A DNA stretch of 64,000 bases from Sipunculus nudus (GCA_026874595.1 CM049306.1:18531019-18595018); one strand, 5' to 3'. Positions 11,452-24,077 are shown, counted from the stretch's first letter. The notes: generated from the letters alone by a model not told the origin. Program-made: numbers and translations.

Positions 11452-12180
11452 TTCCAAATGCCTATGTTGTTCGTAACAGATGTTCGGTGGTTCCTTGTAA
11501 TTCGTAGAAACTATTGTAGCTCCTACGACAAAAACTGCAGGTTTGTTGTGACGAACTCGTAATAGGTACGTAATGCTTCTTGACTGATTCGAAGCATCAT
11601 TGTCGGACTTCTTTGGTGCTAATTCCCAGTGATGTCATCAGCGCCGAATCGCACGGACTTTCGTAACCTACGATATCTTTCCTGTTCGTAAATCATCGGA
11701 AGATCAATTAGAGGAAGATGAAACGCCCTTTAATAATATAACCAAATAAAAGGTCCTAAGGTCCGAAAAAAGGGATGGAGTGGGAGGCAGGCCTCAAATA
11801 TTGGTCTGAAACCCCTTAAAAAACTGAGTTGGGGCGGACCTCCAGGACCCCACTTGGATCCGTTTCTGCTACTAACGAGGTATGCATATTCCCATTTTTT
11901 TCTCTAGAAACAGCTTTTTTTTCACTTTGAAACATAAGTTTAATTCATCGCTCATATCTTCCTTGGATCAATCAATCCTTTTTACGTCTAACAATAATGA
12001 TATATTAAACCAGTCATAGATCTTCGAAAATCTGAATGCCCCCCTCGTCCCATTCCGATTCGCAGATGTTAACATCATCACTCACCTGGCCTTCAAGTAA
12101 ATATACCGATGTATGAATTTCTTGCCACGATTACGACGCTGCAAAATATATGTGAAAATATTTTTACATATCTTATTGAA
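9241..12180. other. Intergenic, no gene seen; small direct repeats
   Basis: Two local direct repeats stand out. ATAGTCACCATTTAAGATAT occurs near 10294 and 10333. A ~45-bp stretch containing AAACCAGCCCATTA-CTGATG occurs near 10777 and 11249. A (TA)n tract spans about 11385-11449. No gene is supported. Confidence 0.5.
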
Positions 12181-12189
12181 ACAATACGC

Positions 12190-12480
12190 TCTTAGGTAGA
12201 AAGGTTCTTAATGGAACTTCTTGGGTTTCTTAAGCTTGTCCCAATAGCAGGACCCGTACGGGTTTAAGGTGCCCTTTTAAAGAACCCTATGGATGTTTCT
12301 TTGAAGCGTTCTTGAAGGTTCTTTAAAGAACCTTTGCATTACAGTCATTACAGTCATAGGTTTCTTAAGGTTTTTTAAACGTTTCATTTGGGGTTCTTTG
12401 TAGGGATATCAAGGGTTCTTTATAGGGTTCGTCAATGGTTCATTTTGGTTCTTAACAATGATGCATTGGGTTCTTTTTGT
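12190..12480. repeat. Degenerate GGTTCTTT / AAAGAACC repeat cluster
   Basis: GGTTCTT and its complement AAAGAACC recur about every 20-30 bp in both orientations, including the self-complementary GGTTCTTTAAAGAACC. This resembles the interior of a MITE or a decayed short satellite. Its limits are approximate. Confidence 0.55.
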
Positions 12481-13959
12481 ATTTTTTCATGTGTATCAGG
12501 TGGTTTTCTATTAGTTCTTGAAGTTTCCATAAAATACAGCAAATTACAACGTAACACGTGGAAAGTATTCTGATAAAGGGTCTTTGTTCGGTTAGTTTCT
12601 GAAGAAAGCAAAGACAACGTATATCAAAATATTTATTTAAACAAAATGCAACTAAATGTCTTTATGTTTCCTAATACGTGAAATAAGCATTGCATCATCA
12701 AAGTACTCTTTAAAATGAGAGTCACTTAAAACAAGTAAAGGGGATATAAAATCCGGGACTGATTTAAAATTATTGAATCAGTTAACCGTCAATCAATTCC
12801 CGTCTGTGAAAAAATGCAAACTTGTAACAGTAAGTATAGTATGTTTAATATAAATATAGTTCACACATCGTATGTTGATGTGAATTATCACAATATGCAT
12901 ATAAAAAACAATACCAGTATGAGAGAGAAAATGAGAGAAAGGAATTTTATTTTGCAGGTGTTCTCTGAGATTAGTAATATAATAATTATACTAACATGTA
13001 TAACTGTAGACTGGCCCAGTCAATGAAATGGCTCTGACAGAGATATCAAACAGCTATCACTATGTGTCGCACTTAGTGTCGGTACTGCTACCACGCGGCA
13101 ATTTACATAACTACTTACCATTCTCTTACCCTCTTATTTCATCTGATAAGAGCTAGAACTGAGTTACATCGCGTCTATCGATACATGGATCACGTTTCAT
13201 TTGAAGCATTTTAGCAGTAAACATCAATACACTAAAGCCCAGGCAGGGCTAGTATAACTGTGATTCGACAGCACTTTAAATTGGCTTTAACTTCATCAAT
13301 GTTTTTTCTTCGGTTGAGCTTCTACAAGTTTGTTCTTAAGATTGTGATGTATAATGAACAGAAATTTTTAGTACACACAGGCTTTGATGTGTTTACTCTG
13401 ATTGAAGCTCAGCAGCATACTACAGCATGAACAAGCAGCAACGTATTTGACATAGATTGATAGCTTTCAATGTTGTCTATCAACAGGGGGTCACTTTCAG
13501 CCATTCACTGAAGGGTATGGTATGACTGACCTTTGGACGGTAGTCTCAGCTGGACACACCAGAACATACTAGGATTTGTTGCCTCTGTCACTTTTATGAT
13601 GAGGCTTGCATAATGGTTAGAATGGTCAATAGAACATGTAGGCTAGTGAATTACTAAACTGTTTCGGTATATGTTATCAATTTCCATGGTACAGTGCAAC
13701 AGCAACTGTACTAAATAACTTGGTCAATCCTTACAAGGATTTATCCGTTTATTACTATGCTATATTTTTTGTGGTTAATCTGTTATCAATCACAGTTTAT
13801 TCATATTCATATATATTTGCTAAGATCTGTTGTCTGTAGTAACGGTGAAACATGAAAAAAATATCACCAGTACATCTTTAATTTGATAACAAACTAGAAT
13901 CTGTAGTCAGGGCGTATAGACCCTCACCAGAATCACCTTTAATATCAGTAATGTGTTCA

Positions 13960-14830
13960 CGTGTATCCGTTTCATGTGTGAACACTGTCATGCTTCATAA
14001 CACGAGTTCACCTTGCGAGTGACAGAACAAATAAATACGAATGGGTGGCTTCCACACGGGGACAAAGGAATAGTCCTTTGTCATAATGGTTTATAAGAAA
14101 ATATATATCTTGGTGATTTTTATTACCTCCAAAATGAAATGGACTTTTGATATGTCTATACCCTAACCCTCTACAAAATATTCAAGAAAACATTTTTCAG
14201 GAGGCGACCTTTAATCCCCACAGAACCCCATTTCCATTATATCGCCTGTTAAGGAACTTTGCTATTTCAGAAAGAAGTACAGATTTTAAATTCAAGCGCG
14301 GAACACATGTCCACATGAATCTTTTAATAGGGAGCACTTTTCCGTTGAGTGGGCACAAAGAGCTGAGACCCATTACACGATCACCGTTTTATAGGTTTAC
14401 AGGTATGTTGATTTTTATACATTCAGAAATATCTTTCTATGATAATCATGGTTTTAATAGTTCTGCCGATTTACCGGTTGTTTGAAAAAAAAGTTTTTTT
14501 TTTCAAAAGGAAGCCCTGGGTGGGGGATTGCACACACTTCTAAGGGTCCTCAATCTCTTATGGACTTTGAAACCCCAGCCAGAATCTACTAATCAGTCAT
14601 ACGTGCACGTTTCATGTAGAACATTGTCATGGTTCAGAAACACGGATTCACTAGGCGAGTGGCAGAACAACTGCATACGAATGGGCGGCTTCTACTCGGG
14701 GACAAAGGAATAGCCCCTTATAATTATTCCTTTGTGGAATTGTCACTATGGAACCAAAGAAAAATATATTATGGTGATTCCGATAACTTCTAAAAATGTA
14801 ATGGATTATGGATGCAGTTTTACTGTACCC
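13960..14830. repeat. Local direct duplication, two copies about 0.64 kb apart
   Basis: The block from about 13965 to 14130 recurs at about 14600-14780: ATACGAATGGG-GGCTTC, GGGGACAAAGGAATAG and the following ATATAT-TTGGTGAT. The spacer is unique. No coding sequence is supported; a repeat or old insertion is likely. Confidence 0.6.
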
Positions 14831-14834
14831 CACT

Positions 14835-15500
14835 GCAAATTTTCAGAAAAATCTGTATATAACATTTTGCGTTATTTTGCTGAAAGACAATGCAACGATT
14901 CAAGGCTAAAATGGTTTCTTTGCTAAATGCTTTCATTGACATATATCGATCTGTTTTCTTTTTATCTAGGAGACCTGTCAATTTTGTATCAGACCTGCTT
15001 ATTCCATGAAATTTACAGTACTTAAACCAAAAATTTAATACTGTTAGAATAAATTTTTCTGGGCCTATCTTTCACATTGGCAACTTTACGTTTCGCGTAC
15101 AAGATACTTCAACGACAAATGCATGTGTATACAAATAACGCATGTGTCTGTTAACATGCCTTAGACTTAACCCTCAAATAACTACACTGAAAAAACATCG
15201 TGTTTCACTATGTCGCCTGAGCTTCAACTAATATAAAGCATCTTTCATGTAATTTACGGTAGAATTCTTCTGTATACAAGCTTTATATCGTTGATATTTC
15301 ACAAGCAATGAAGCTGTCGGACCTATATGTTGTTTATCAAAAAAAAAAAAAAAAAAAATCCTCACTTAAAAATTCGTACGCCCTGTTAATGCCTCTCTTT
15401 CCAAAATTTATTTTTTTGTGTGATTTCTGGAATAGAATAATTTAACTTACTATGTTGATATATGGGGGTCGGGGTTCCTGGAGAATTCTAGCAAAAGTAA
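14835..15500. other. Intergenic, no gene seen
   Basis: AT-rich, with a poly-A run at about 15340-15358. Nothing is supported as a gene. Confidence 0.5.
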
Positions 15501-15509
15501 TCTTTATAT

Positions 15510-16405
15510 TGTCACGGAACCTAACATCAACATATCATGTAGTCGTGACGAGCATTAATTTGGTTATGGAGATCAAACAAAATCAGATTCTGCAACACTA
15601 GGCAGCGTGAAATGTGTAGGGGAATGAATAAAGAAGTCAGTGGGTTTTTTGTTAACAAATAACCATAATTTATTCTTAAAACAATCCTTACATTACAATA
15701 CACTAAATCAATACAATTATACAGAATAACAGCAGTACAACAGTAAATCAATACAAGTATATAAATAAAGTGTACAGTACCTGGATACCACCACTGTCAC
15801 AGCGACAAAAAGTCCTTTATAACGTACAACCCAGATGAACAGTTTACATAAATCTTCTCAGAGAATAACAGTCCAGTTCATTCACAAAATCAATCCGTTG
15901 TAATCCCAAAGTGAAGTTCTTGTTATAATCCGGAAAGCAAACTGAAGACAATATAAGATCCGTCACAAATTTAGAAGAAAATCTATAAGTGCCGCACATA
16001 TCGGAAAAGGTCCACAACTGACTTACACGCTTCTGTGTCCGCTGGAATTTTTTTTCCTCTCTCTCCCGGCTCTAAAACACAGCCCCTTATTTATAAGTTC
16101 CCATCTCAAGTCGAGAACTTTCCATTTCTCGAACAATCGAAAGAACCCAATATACACACATTACAGGAAACATCTAGATAAACGAATGCTTTGTTTCTAT
16201 ATATCAGGGTTCACACGTGGGCCGGCGCGGCTCGGCCGGGCGAGATATCCCTAGACTAGCATGCCCGTTGTGTTTTCATGTGGGCCGCACCCGGCCAGCT
16301 AGAACAAGGAACGCTGTAGCATAGCAACCCCAGGGCTTGAGCCAAACACAGCGCACAATATAAGAGACATGTCAACAGCTCATAATAAAACAGACATATG
16401 TAACA
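15510..16405 (-). mobile_element. Solo LTR of an LTR retrotransposon, copy 1
   Basis: An 896-bp unit begins TGTCACGG and ends TGTAACA on the + strand, flanked by the 4-bp direct repeat ATAT (15506-15509 and 16406-16409). It matches 41601-42426 over most of its length. Read on the minus strand it has LTR structure: TG...CA ends, a TATAAATAAG box (complement near 16084-16095) and an AATAAA signal (complement near 15668). No gag or pol sequence adjoins it, so it is a solo LTR left by LTR-LTR recombination. The 4-bp duplication fits Ty3-type integration, which is an inference. Confidence 0.8.
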
Positions 16406-17020
16406 ATATAATTTAAATGAAACACAGACAAAAGTTCCTGCAAAAACCTTAGGATCAAAATATGTGTCGTTTAATTCCTATCAGCTCATTACAAAAATAT
16501 GCATCAGACTGTGGAAATTAATCATTTTATTAAGCAAAAGGTGAACAAGCACAGCCAGGATAAGCCAAGGAAAACGAAAGTTTACTCTGCTTTCATACAT
16601 GTGCTATACATAAGGCTTATATATAAAGATTTATAGATAGAAAAATTAGGAAAAAGTACCCATTTTCTTGTATAGAGTGGCGTATACCCATGATTTCAAA
16701 ATTCAACCTGTCACGTCCAGGTTTAAGTGTAAAATGGCAGTCTCAATGAGCGGTTTTGAAGAACTGAACGAAATAAACCTGCCGGGGTTCGATGAGAGGA
16801 TGCGACACGAGAATACTTCTGTCACAGCGTCCAGGCGAGAAACCATCTGCCGATGCCAGGGAACGTGTTCTAGAGCAAAATAACTCTTTTTTTTGTGTAC
16901 CACGCCCAAATGCTCAACGTATACTAGGATACACATCTTGTAACTTTTTTTTCAGGCCCAGTGCTATGAACAGAAGCGGTGACACGTACACACACCCAAA
17001 AAAAACTCCCACACACCCAC

Positions 17021-17021
<1 letters not shown>

Positions 17022-17085
<64 letters not shown>
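17022..17085. repeat. (TA)n microsatellite
   Basis: Interrupted TA dinucleotide tract following an ACACACCC-rich stretch. The F copy at 48100 is much shorter. Confidence 0.9.
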
Positions 17086-17088
<3 letters not shown>

Positions 17089-17482
17089 TATTGAACGGGT
17101 TTAGATATTGCTTTTGATGGCCTTTCATTATCTGCACAGTTTGATACTTTTGAACTTTTCCATACTCATTTATATTTTCAATAAATTTATTAATAATAGT
17201 GGGTAAACCGTCATAGTAGCGTAAATATTATTCTTTCACACAAAAAAATGTATTTTGGACCAAGGTTATATGTTAAAAGCTTTATGTAAACCCGTTTCAT
17301 ATCATATTGAAAGTATCTGTTCGTGTATACGAACAAGGATGTTTTTTTATGTAAATAATCATGCATTTTGATGCAAGGATATAATTCCATTCATCATACG
17401 TAGGTTGTAGTTTGTGTATTTAATTAAAGTATCATAAAAACACTTTCATTTGACCGTAGAGAACAAACGTTTATACGCTGAC

Positions 17483-17577
17483 GGTACCGGAATAAGCTGG
17501 TTCTTTCTATTTTGAGTGAGTATATTAAATAAACAGTGATAGTCAGTGTGGACACATTTGAGCGGGGAGCTGCAGGC
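17483..17577 (+). promoter_or_regulatory. Conserved core promoter and leader of gene B
   Basis: GGTACCGGAATAAGCTGGT (17483) lies 95 bp before the ATG. It is followed by TATTAAATAAAC and the leader GACACATTTGAGCGGGG. The same three elements occur at nearly the same spacing before genes C (95 bp), E (94 bp) and F (91 bp). The fixed spacing suggests a core promoter with a weak TATA-like element about 55 bp upstream of the ATG. Confidence 0.6.
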
Positions 17578-17773
17578 ATGAAGACTACCCTGGTATTGCT
17601 GGTTCTGCTGGTGATAGGCGGGGACAACGTGAGTGGGCAGTGCCCCAGTACGGCCGGCCATCTACCATCCTATGTCTGTGCCCGTCTGTACGAGCACTAC
17701 GGGTTGACACTAGCGACATCATGCGGTGGATCGTATCAGGACATCGGCAACAATGTCCAGAAAAACCTCCCAA
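17578..17773 (+). CDS. Syncollin-like secreted protein B, exon 1
   Basis: First exon of a 139-aa protein (17578-17773 plus 22239-22462). The signal peptide is KTTLVLLVLLVIGG, followed by QCPSTAGHLPSY, VCARLYEHYG, SCGG and a linker ending NLP. The donor CTCCCAA|GTAAGA is in phase 1, identical in position to all paralogues. The ATG follows the conserved leader TTTGAGCGGGGA-CTGCAG. Compared with E and H it lacks the short GKRL insertion before CARLY. The 4.5 kb intron carries an 85-bp satellite remnant and two datable insertions. A secreted, granule-type role is inferred from syncollin. Confidence 0.8.
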
Positions 17774-17962
17774 GTAAGACAATTCATAAGTATAACATAT
17801 GTATAGAAGTAGAATATACGTTTGACGAAAGTAACTGAAAAGAAATTTCCAGAAACCCTTAACACGTCATTTATGCAATGATAATCAGTAGCTGAAAATA
17901 AACTGTCAAATAATTGTAATATAAAGAGTAGCCCTAACAGCAAAAGTTCAGTAATAGTTATT

Positions 17963-18020
<58 letters not shown>
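17963..18020. repeat. (TA)n microsatellite in the intron of gene B
   Basis: TA dinucleotide tract, shared with a shorter one at about 49093-49137 in gene F. Confidence 0.9.
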
Positions 18021-18022
<2 letters not shown>

Positions 18023-18299
18023 TATTCAATATATTTACTTTTCCTGTTTTATTGAATTGGTGGCTCCAATCAAGACATCTTCGTCGGTAAACAGAATGAT
18101 GTCCCAGGTAGGACTAATAGTCGGGTTGTTGAAGGGTTCGACATGGAAAAATAGTAGTATGTTGATCTTGGGGTCATTCGATGCGCCAAAGTCTGTAGAA
18201 TGACATATCCAGAATCCGCTAAAATGCACTTCGAGGGGGAAACATTTTAGAGCTGTTTTAAATTTTAAAACAAAAAAAAACATAGAAAATCCTTATTTC

Positions 18300-18900
18300 C
18301 TGATATCGGAAGCTCACATTAATGTACATATAGCACATTATAGTCACTTGGAGAAGTGTACACGGTTTATCGACGCCACAAGATTGGTCTTTTGGTATTT
18401 ATTTTTCAATTTAAATTTAAATTAAAAATAAGAAAATACATGCATATTCAAATTTGAAAGTTAAGCCAGTAAAACATCTACTCTTCTTAATTTTGCCCCT
18501 TTAGAAGCATTTATCCATACAGCTTCTATGTTTTAATTTAATATAAATGAAATTTTTAAATATGGGTATATTTAATATATTCTTCTTCTGTTTAACCCAG
18601 CCAGCAATGTTTTAAATATGAATTTATCAACTAAACTGACTAAAAGACAGGTTCTTGAAGACTGAGACTTATCTTTATGCGTATAACGCCGGATGGGGTT
18701 GACACTTGACAGCTGTCCGTTTCTTTGGCGCCCTAACGGCTGTTAGACGAGGTGATGATTCAAGACAGAACACCCACAGGACTGATATAGTGTTGTTAAG
18801 ACCGCATGTCACATGTTACGATGTAAGCATTATCACGGGGGACAGTACAGGGGATGGTGGTATAACCCCCCCCCCCCCACACACACACACACACACACTA
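18300..18900. repeat. Intronic repeat present in three copies, one inverted
   Basis: This stretch, from GATATCGGAAGCTCACATTA to the C-run and CA tract, matches 49395-49770 in the F intron in direct orientation. It also matches the reverse complement of 35500-36070. Shared marks are CCACAAGATTGGTCT, the TTTTGCCCC-TTA-AAGCATTTA block, and GCTGT-AGACGAGGTGAT. A transposable element or a third, inverted remnant of a B-type gene would explain it. Confidence 0.7.
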
Positions 18901-18944
18901 ATTGTCAATGTAATCATCTCCCTGCTATTCGGTGATTTGTTTTA

Positions 18945-19495
18945 TATATTGGAAACCATTAAAGAGATCCCAAACAATAAACTGTGTTGTGAGCGACCTG
19001 TGAAACCAATCTTGTATTTGTATAGACAATGTACCAAATAATACTAAAGAGATCTTGCATTTACATACACTAAGCACCACTACTATTAAAGAGATCCAAA
19101 CCAAAAAACTGTAATGTGAGCGACCTGTAAAATAAGATCCTGTATTTAAATACACCAAGCACCAACACTATTAAAGATATCCTAACCAATAAGATGTGTT
19201 GCGAGCGTCCTGTGAAACACATCTTGTATTTGTATAGACAATGCACCAAATAATATTAAAGAGATCACAAGCAATAAACTGTGTTGTGAGGGACCTGTGT
19301 AACAGATCTTGTATTTGTAAGGACTTAAGCACCAACACTATTAAAGATATACCAGCCCTAAAAAAACTGTGTTGTGAGGGACCTGTTAAACAAGATATTG
19401 TATTTGTAAGGACTTTAGCACTAACACTGTTAAAGAGATCCACAAAAACAAAATGTGTTGCGAGCGACCTGTGAAACAGATCTTGTATGCGTCCC
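18945..19495. repeat. 85-bp satellite, short array (about six units)
   Basis: Units contain TTGTGAGCGACCTGTGAAAC and ATCTTGTATTTGTA with ACCAAATAATA or CACCAACACTATTAAAGA endings. The paralogous place in the F intron holds a roughly 48-unit array. Confidence 0.9.
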
Positions 19496-19677
19496 AATTT
19501 TATTCATTATTACACTTAATTTAAGACCGGCCTGTTCATTCATTTAGCTCAGTTATCCTTCATCCATGTCTTCATTTTACATTGGAGAATCTGAGGACAA
19601 AATCCACGGAGATATCAGGCGCGGATCGAGGATTTTCATAATTGGTAAATAAACATTTCTAGTGTGCGTCTGTTCCC

Positions 19678-20904
19678 TACGGTGGCTCGTATAGGACATG
19701 CACAAAATTATTTTTATCTCGTTCCCACGAGATAGTATCTCGTTCCCACGCGTTAGTATCTCGTGGCCACGCGATAATTATCTCGTTCCCTCGCGTTAGT
19801 ATCTCGTGGCCACGCGATAATTATCTCGTTCCCACGCGTTTGTATCTTGTGGCCACGCAATAATTATCTCGTTCCCATGCGATAGTATCTCGTGGCCACG
19901 CGATAATTATCGCGTGGGAACGAGATAAATGTAGATAGACAATACAGTAAGACCTACATCTTAAATCCCTAAGGCATGTTTCTCTACACTGGATGAAGAC
20001 TATGGTCAATTATTTGCATGAATTTGGAGCGGGCTTGATATGCTGAGACCTGTATTGATGCAACCGGGTCTCATACAACACTCATGGGCCATGTTTGTTC
20101 AGGGAATGTGTGAGCGGAGAAAGGGGGTGGGGTGGGGGTAGTTCGGGTAAAATATGTGTTATAATAAATTTTCATAATATGAATTACATAACTGAAGTAT
20201 TATTGTGGAAAGAAAGAAGGGAAGGGGAAGGATGAGCAAATTTCTCACAAAAAGGTCTCCTTAAAAAGTTAGGGGGGGGGGGGAAGCAGGGAGACATGCC
20301 CCCCCCCCCAAGTCATAATGAAGTGGCATGGCTGAGACCTTTTGTTGTAAGCGTCTCCCTTGAGACATAACACAAACCGACATGTTGTTTACCCTGCTCG
20401 GTATACCCGAAATTATATAACCCTTACCCTACCCCAAAAAATAAGATTTTCTGGGAAGGTAAAATACAAACAAGTGTTTCAGTTTAATTCATTTATTTGG
20501 TACACAGGGGTTTATATCACCCTTACCCTTAAACAAACTCAATACAGTTTTCCATGAACAAATAAAAATGGGCTAGTTGAACCAACGCAATGAAACGTTG
20601 AACCAACGCAATGAAAACTGCTGACATTTACCTCGAAGCATTCGGGGCAAACGCACATACAACGAAATACTTACAAACAATTTAAGCTACATTAACGCTC
20701 GACATATAACAGACCACACACTTTCTTGTCCAAATGGGGGCTTTAGCTAGCATGGCATACTAACGCGTGGCCACGCGATACTAACGCGTGGTAACGAGAT
20801 AATTATCGCGTGGGAACGAGATACTATCGCGTTGGAACGAGGTAATTATCGCGTGGGAACGAGATAAAAAATAATTTTGTGCATGTCCTATACGAACCAT
20901 CGTA
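19678..20904. mobile_element. Non-autonomous DNA transposon with TIRs and 6-bp target duplication
   Basis: A 1227-bp insert is flanked by GTTCCC on both sides (19672-19677 and 20905-20910). The F-locus copy has a single GTTCCC at about 54245, so it is the empty site. The ends are inverted: TACGGTGGCTCGTATAGG at the left and the complement of TACGATGGTTCGTATAGG at the right, followed by CACAAAATTATTTTT in both. Inside the ends lie subterminal repeats of ATCTCGTTCCCACGCG and ATCTCGTGGCCACGCGATAA in both orientations. No transposase is visible. Confidence 0.85.
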
Positions 20905-21162
20905 GTTCCCCTCCCAACCCCTCCAGTAAAGTAAACGTGATTTCCTGGTATTAGATTTTAATCTTATTGATTCACATCTACGGACAGATATTTCATATTA
21001 ACTAAATCGAGGCACTTCGCGTGCTTCTACTAGTGGCGTTCGGTAGTCTGTGGACGTGGAAGAAACCAGAGGACCCAGAGAAAACCACTGTCTTTAGACG
21101 GACCACTAGAGCCTGAGTCACAAGCTGAGAGAGTCGAGCTTGTTACCACCCCACTTTTCAGG

Positions 21163-21860
21163 TACGCTCTTTACACAGCGCTTTACCTATAGGGCTACTA
21201 CCTATATTGTAAGGCGCTGTTTGTTATGACCTCGTATCCTGAATTGCAACACCAGAGGGGAGCATTGTATTTTTGTCCAATCAGATGAGACCTTGTGCTG
21301 GAAGACAAAGCCAAGCGAGGAATACACAGAGCCAATCATATTCATTTCTTTTTGAGTGACAGCTCATCCCCCAGCGTAACCGTCTGAAAAGGCCACAGGC
21401 TCAGAGAGAATTGCCCCTGACGTGGTTTGCTTAGGGCCTTGGGCACATAGGATGCTCGGCCGGTGAGCTGTAATTCAAACGAAACGTAACAACAAAGGCT
21501 GCGTGCACACCTCGCTTGCTGGTTTCAGTTCTGCAGACAACAGATACATGGCTACGCTAACACAGTCATAATGTCATAATCGAATCGGTCGATGATGCGA
21601 GAATGCAGAGGGAGCAATTTAAATTCGACCGGAAACTCAATAAGCGGCGCTTGAAGTGCAGCAATGGGCGGAGCCAGGATGCCTGTCGAGTGTTTGTTTA
21701 TTGGCATCTGATTGGCTGCTTGTCACATCATACGCACGTTTATTTCAGTGGAAAACGAACCGCCATCTGGTGTCTAAATATATCATAAACGGTCAAAGCT
21801 GGCAGCGTGAAAATCGGTTGTTTCTTTAGAAGCGCAAGATTTCCGCTGCCTCGGGAGCGT
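21163..21860. mobile_element. 698-bp insertion with 10-bp target duplication
   Basis: ACTTTTCAGG occurs at 21153-21162 and again at 21861-21870. The paralogous F locus (about 54490-54500) has it once with no insert between. The insert ends are only weakly inverted (ACGCTC / GAGCGT). A 9-11 bp duplication fits a Mutator-like element; the family call is inference. It contains CCAATCAGA and CCAATCAT stretches and no coding region. Confidence 0.75.
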
Positions 21861-22238
21861 ACTTTTCAGGCCCCTGTTATCGTATTTCATGATTTGGATG
21901 AAGACTGTTAACTGAGTATGAAATGTATGGAAATTCTTATCAATTTGAAAAATGAGATACTGTAAAGAATTGGTGGTCACGTCCTCCCACATCTCCCCCC
22001 CCCCCTTACACCCGCCTCCCCCTCCCACCCACGGAGATGGACGATAGAATCTCTGCGATGAGGTGAAATCTTCCGGACGTAAGATGAACTGTGTAACGCC
22101 TGTATGCCGACTAAGTTTACTGTAGTAAAAAAAAAGAATAGTCTCTTTGAGGTCTATAGTATAAATTATAATTTTATATTTATTAAAGTATAAACTGATT
22201 GATAAATTTCTATAAATCTAATTCATTTTGTGATTCAG

Positions 22239-22462
22239 GTCACTTAAATGACCAGACATCTTCAATTGGTGTTCGTTCGGGGTGTAAGCTTACCGCGTAT
22301 GAGCACACAGGATATCATGGTGACAGCGTCAGATTCGGACCAGGAATCCATTACAACATCCCCTCAAGCTGGAATGACAGAATCAGCTCAGTGAAGTGTC
22401 TTTGTGGGTCCATTCATGATGAACTGAAGGGGAAAAGGGGACAACAGGGATATATTTTCTGA
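22239..22462 (+). CDS. Syncollin-like secreted protein B, exon 2
   Basis: The acceptor is TGTGATTCAG|GT. It reads HLNDQTSSIGVRSGC, KLTAYEHTGYHGDS, RFGPGIHYNIPSS, WNDRISSVKCLCG and a basic tail (KGKRGQQ). This is the clearest beta-gamma-crystallin-like Greek key of the set (YEH-GY-G, F-PG, WNDRISS). The first clamp has LND where paralogues have FND. AATAAA at 22814-22819 is a plausible poly(A) signal and is shared with F. Confidence 0.8.
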
Positions 22463-24077
22463 CTTCTCATTCTCGACATACACGGACTGTTGAAACAAAC
22501 TCTTATCTGTCAACCCCTAGCTGTGTCCGTTTGTACCTGTACTATAATGCACATTCTACTCCAAACCAATCGTATCAACTGAAAAACACCTGCCATTTGA
22601 ATGTCATTTTTCCATACAACATCTTATCACCTTCGAGCAGAGCAAAGATGAAAAATTGAACAATGTGAGCGTAAGGGTTTTCGCACATATTCAGATTTTG
22701 GCCCTTTACATATAATGAGATAATACTCTATAAAGAATACCACGATATACGTGCATGTATATTATCTAAATCACACACACCTAACGAGACCCGTTGTATA
22801 CTGCTTTCTCTTTAATAAAACTCATACACGGTTGTAATGTGATATGTCAGGTGTCTGTAAAGGGAGTTATGTATAAAAGGTTTATTCATTTATTCCTGAT
22901 AATGCTCAAACAACTCCAGTCTTCTCCGCTGGTCATCCTGGAACGTCTGCCGCCACCCCCCATCCCATCCGCATTGCTGCCCTTATCACCAATCACCTAT
23001 CACCTGCCACTTCCTCTCTATTTAATCTTAACACCATGACACAGCCGCCCTCTTCTCCTCTAGTTTACTATATCCTCGAGACAAAGCTGCCCTCTATCTG
23101 TCTAGTTAAGTGACACAGCTTAGTTAATTTTAACCCTAGTGACATAGCTGCCCTCTTCCCCTCTAGTTAAGCACAACCCAACTGAACCAACTGTGATCTT
23201 CTCCTCTAGTTAACCATGACCCCAGTGACACAGCTGTCCTATTCTCTTATGGGTAACTATAACCCCGGTGACACAGCTGCCCTCTTCCAGTATAGTTAAC
23301 CTTACCCCCGGTGATACAGGTGCCCTCTTCCCGTAAAGATTATATTAACCCTCTCCCCTTCTTGTTAAAGTTATAACCCCTGTGACACGGTATCCTTCTT
23401 GCGGATTTATTAGACAATCTAAAGTTTTGCGACTTACTCCAACCCTGTTCTTCCACTATTGAGTGTCAGGAGCGGATCCGGGGGGGGGGGGGGGGAGGGT
23501 TCCCGGAGTCCCTTTTTCATCCACCGCAAAATTGTTAAGGGTTTCAGACAAAATTTTGTGGCCTGGATTCCCCCTTTTCCTAAATCCTGGATCCGCCCCT
23601 CTGAGTCTTTCATTATTTGTATATATACAGATTTCATCGAATATCAGTGGATATTTTATCACCAGCAGTCATTTAGGAAGCACTTCTTCAGTTACTTGCA
23701 TTGAAAGTGAAAGGATAATAGTTGCATATTCTATAAACTTCTTGTTGCCAACCATGGAGAAGACCGCGTTATTCATTCTACTTATCTTTAATACACTTTG
23801 TGAGCAGCCTGTGATATAAAAACACGCGAGTGCATGCAGCATTGTGTACCCCTCAGTGAGATAAAAATCATGATGAAAAGACCAACGGGTTTGGAGAACG
23901 CTGAATGCAACAACAGTGTGTGATCATAATAGGAAATAATGCAAATACGACTTCCTAACAGGATTTATATACAAATCGTCAAAACAGTTTTACTGCGAAG
24001 GGGTTAAAGGTAAAGAGCAACTCGGGCACAGTGGTTCAACAAGTTCGGTTATTTCAGTGCGGGCCAAATTCGTGACT
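22463..24077. other. 3' flank of B and spacer with minisatellite
   Basis: From about 23030 to 23420 a degenerate ~40-bp unit (AACCCCAGTGACACAGCTGCC, CTCTTCCCCTCTAG) recurs, as at 55725-55985 and 58270-58570. A small element with inverted ends GAGCGGATCC / GGATCCGCCCC lies at about 23468-23600 and looks like a hAT-type MITE. No gene is supported. Confidence 0.6.

Noticed and set aside
16668-16883. 71-codon + frame with FEELNEINLPGFDERMRHENTS-type sequence
   Set aside because: The duplicated copy at 47780-47950 has deletions and does not keep the frame, so it is unlikely to be coding.
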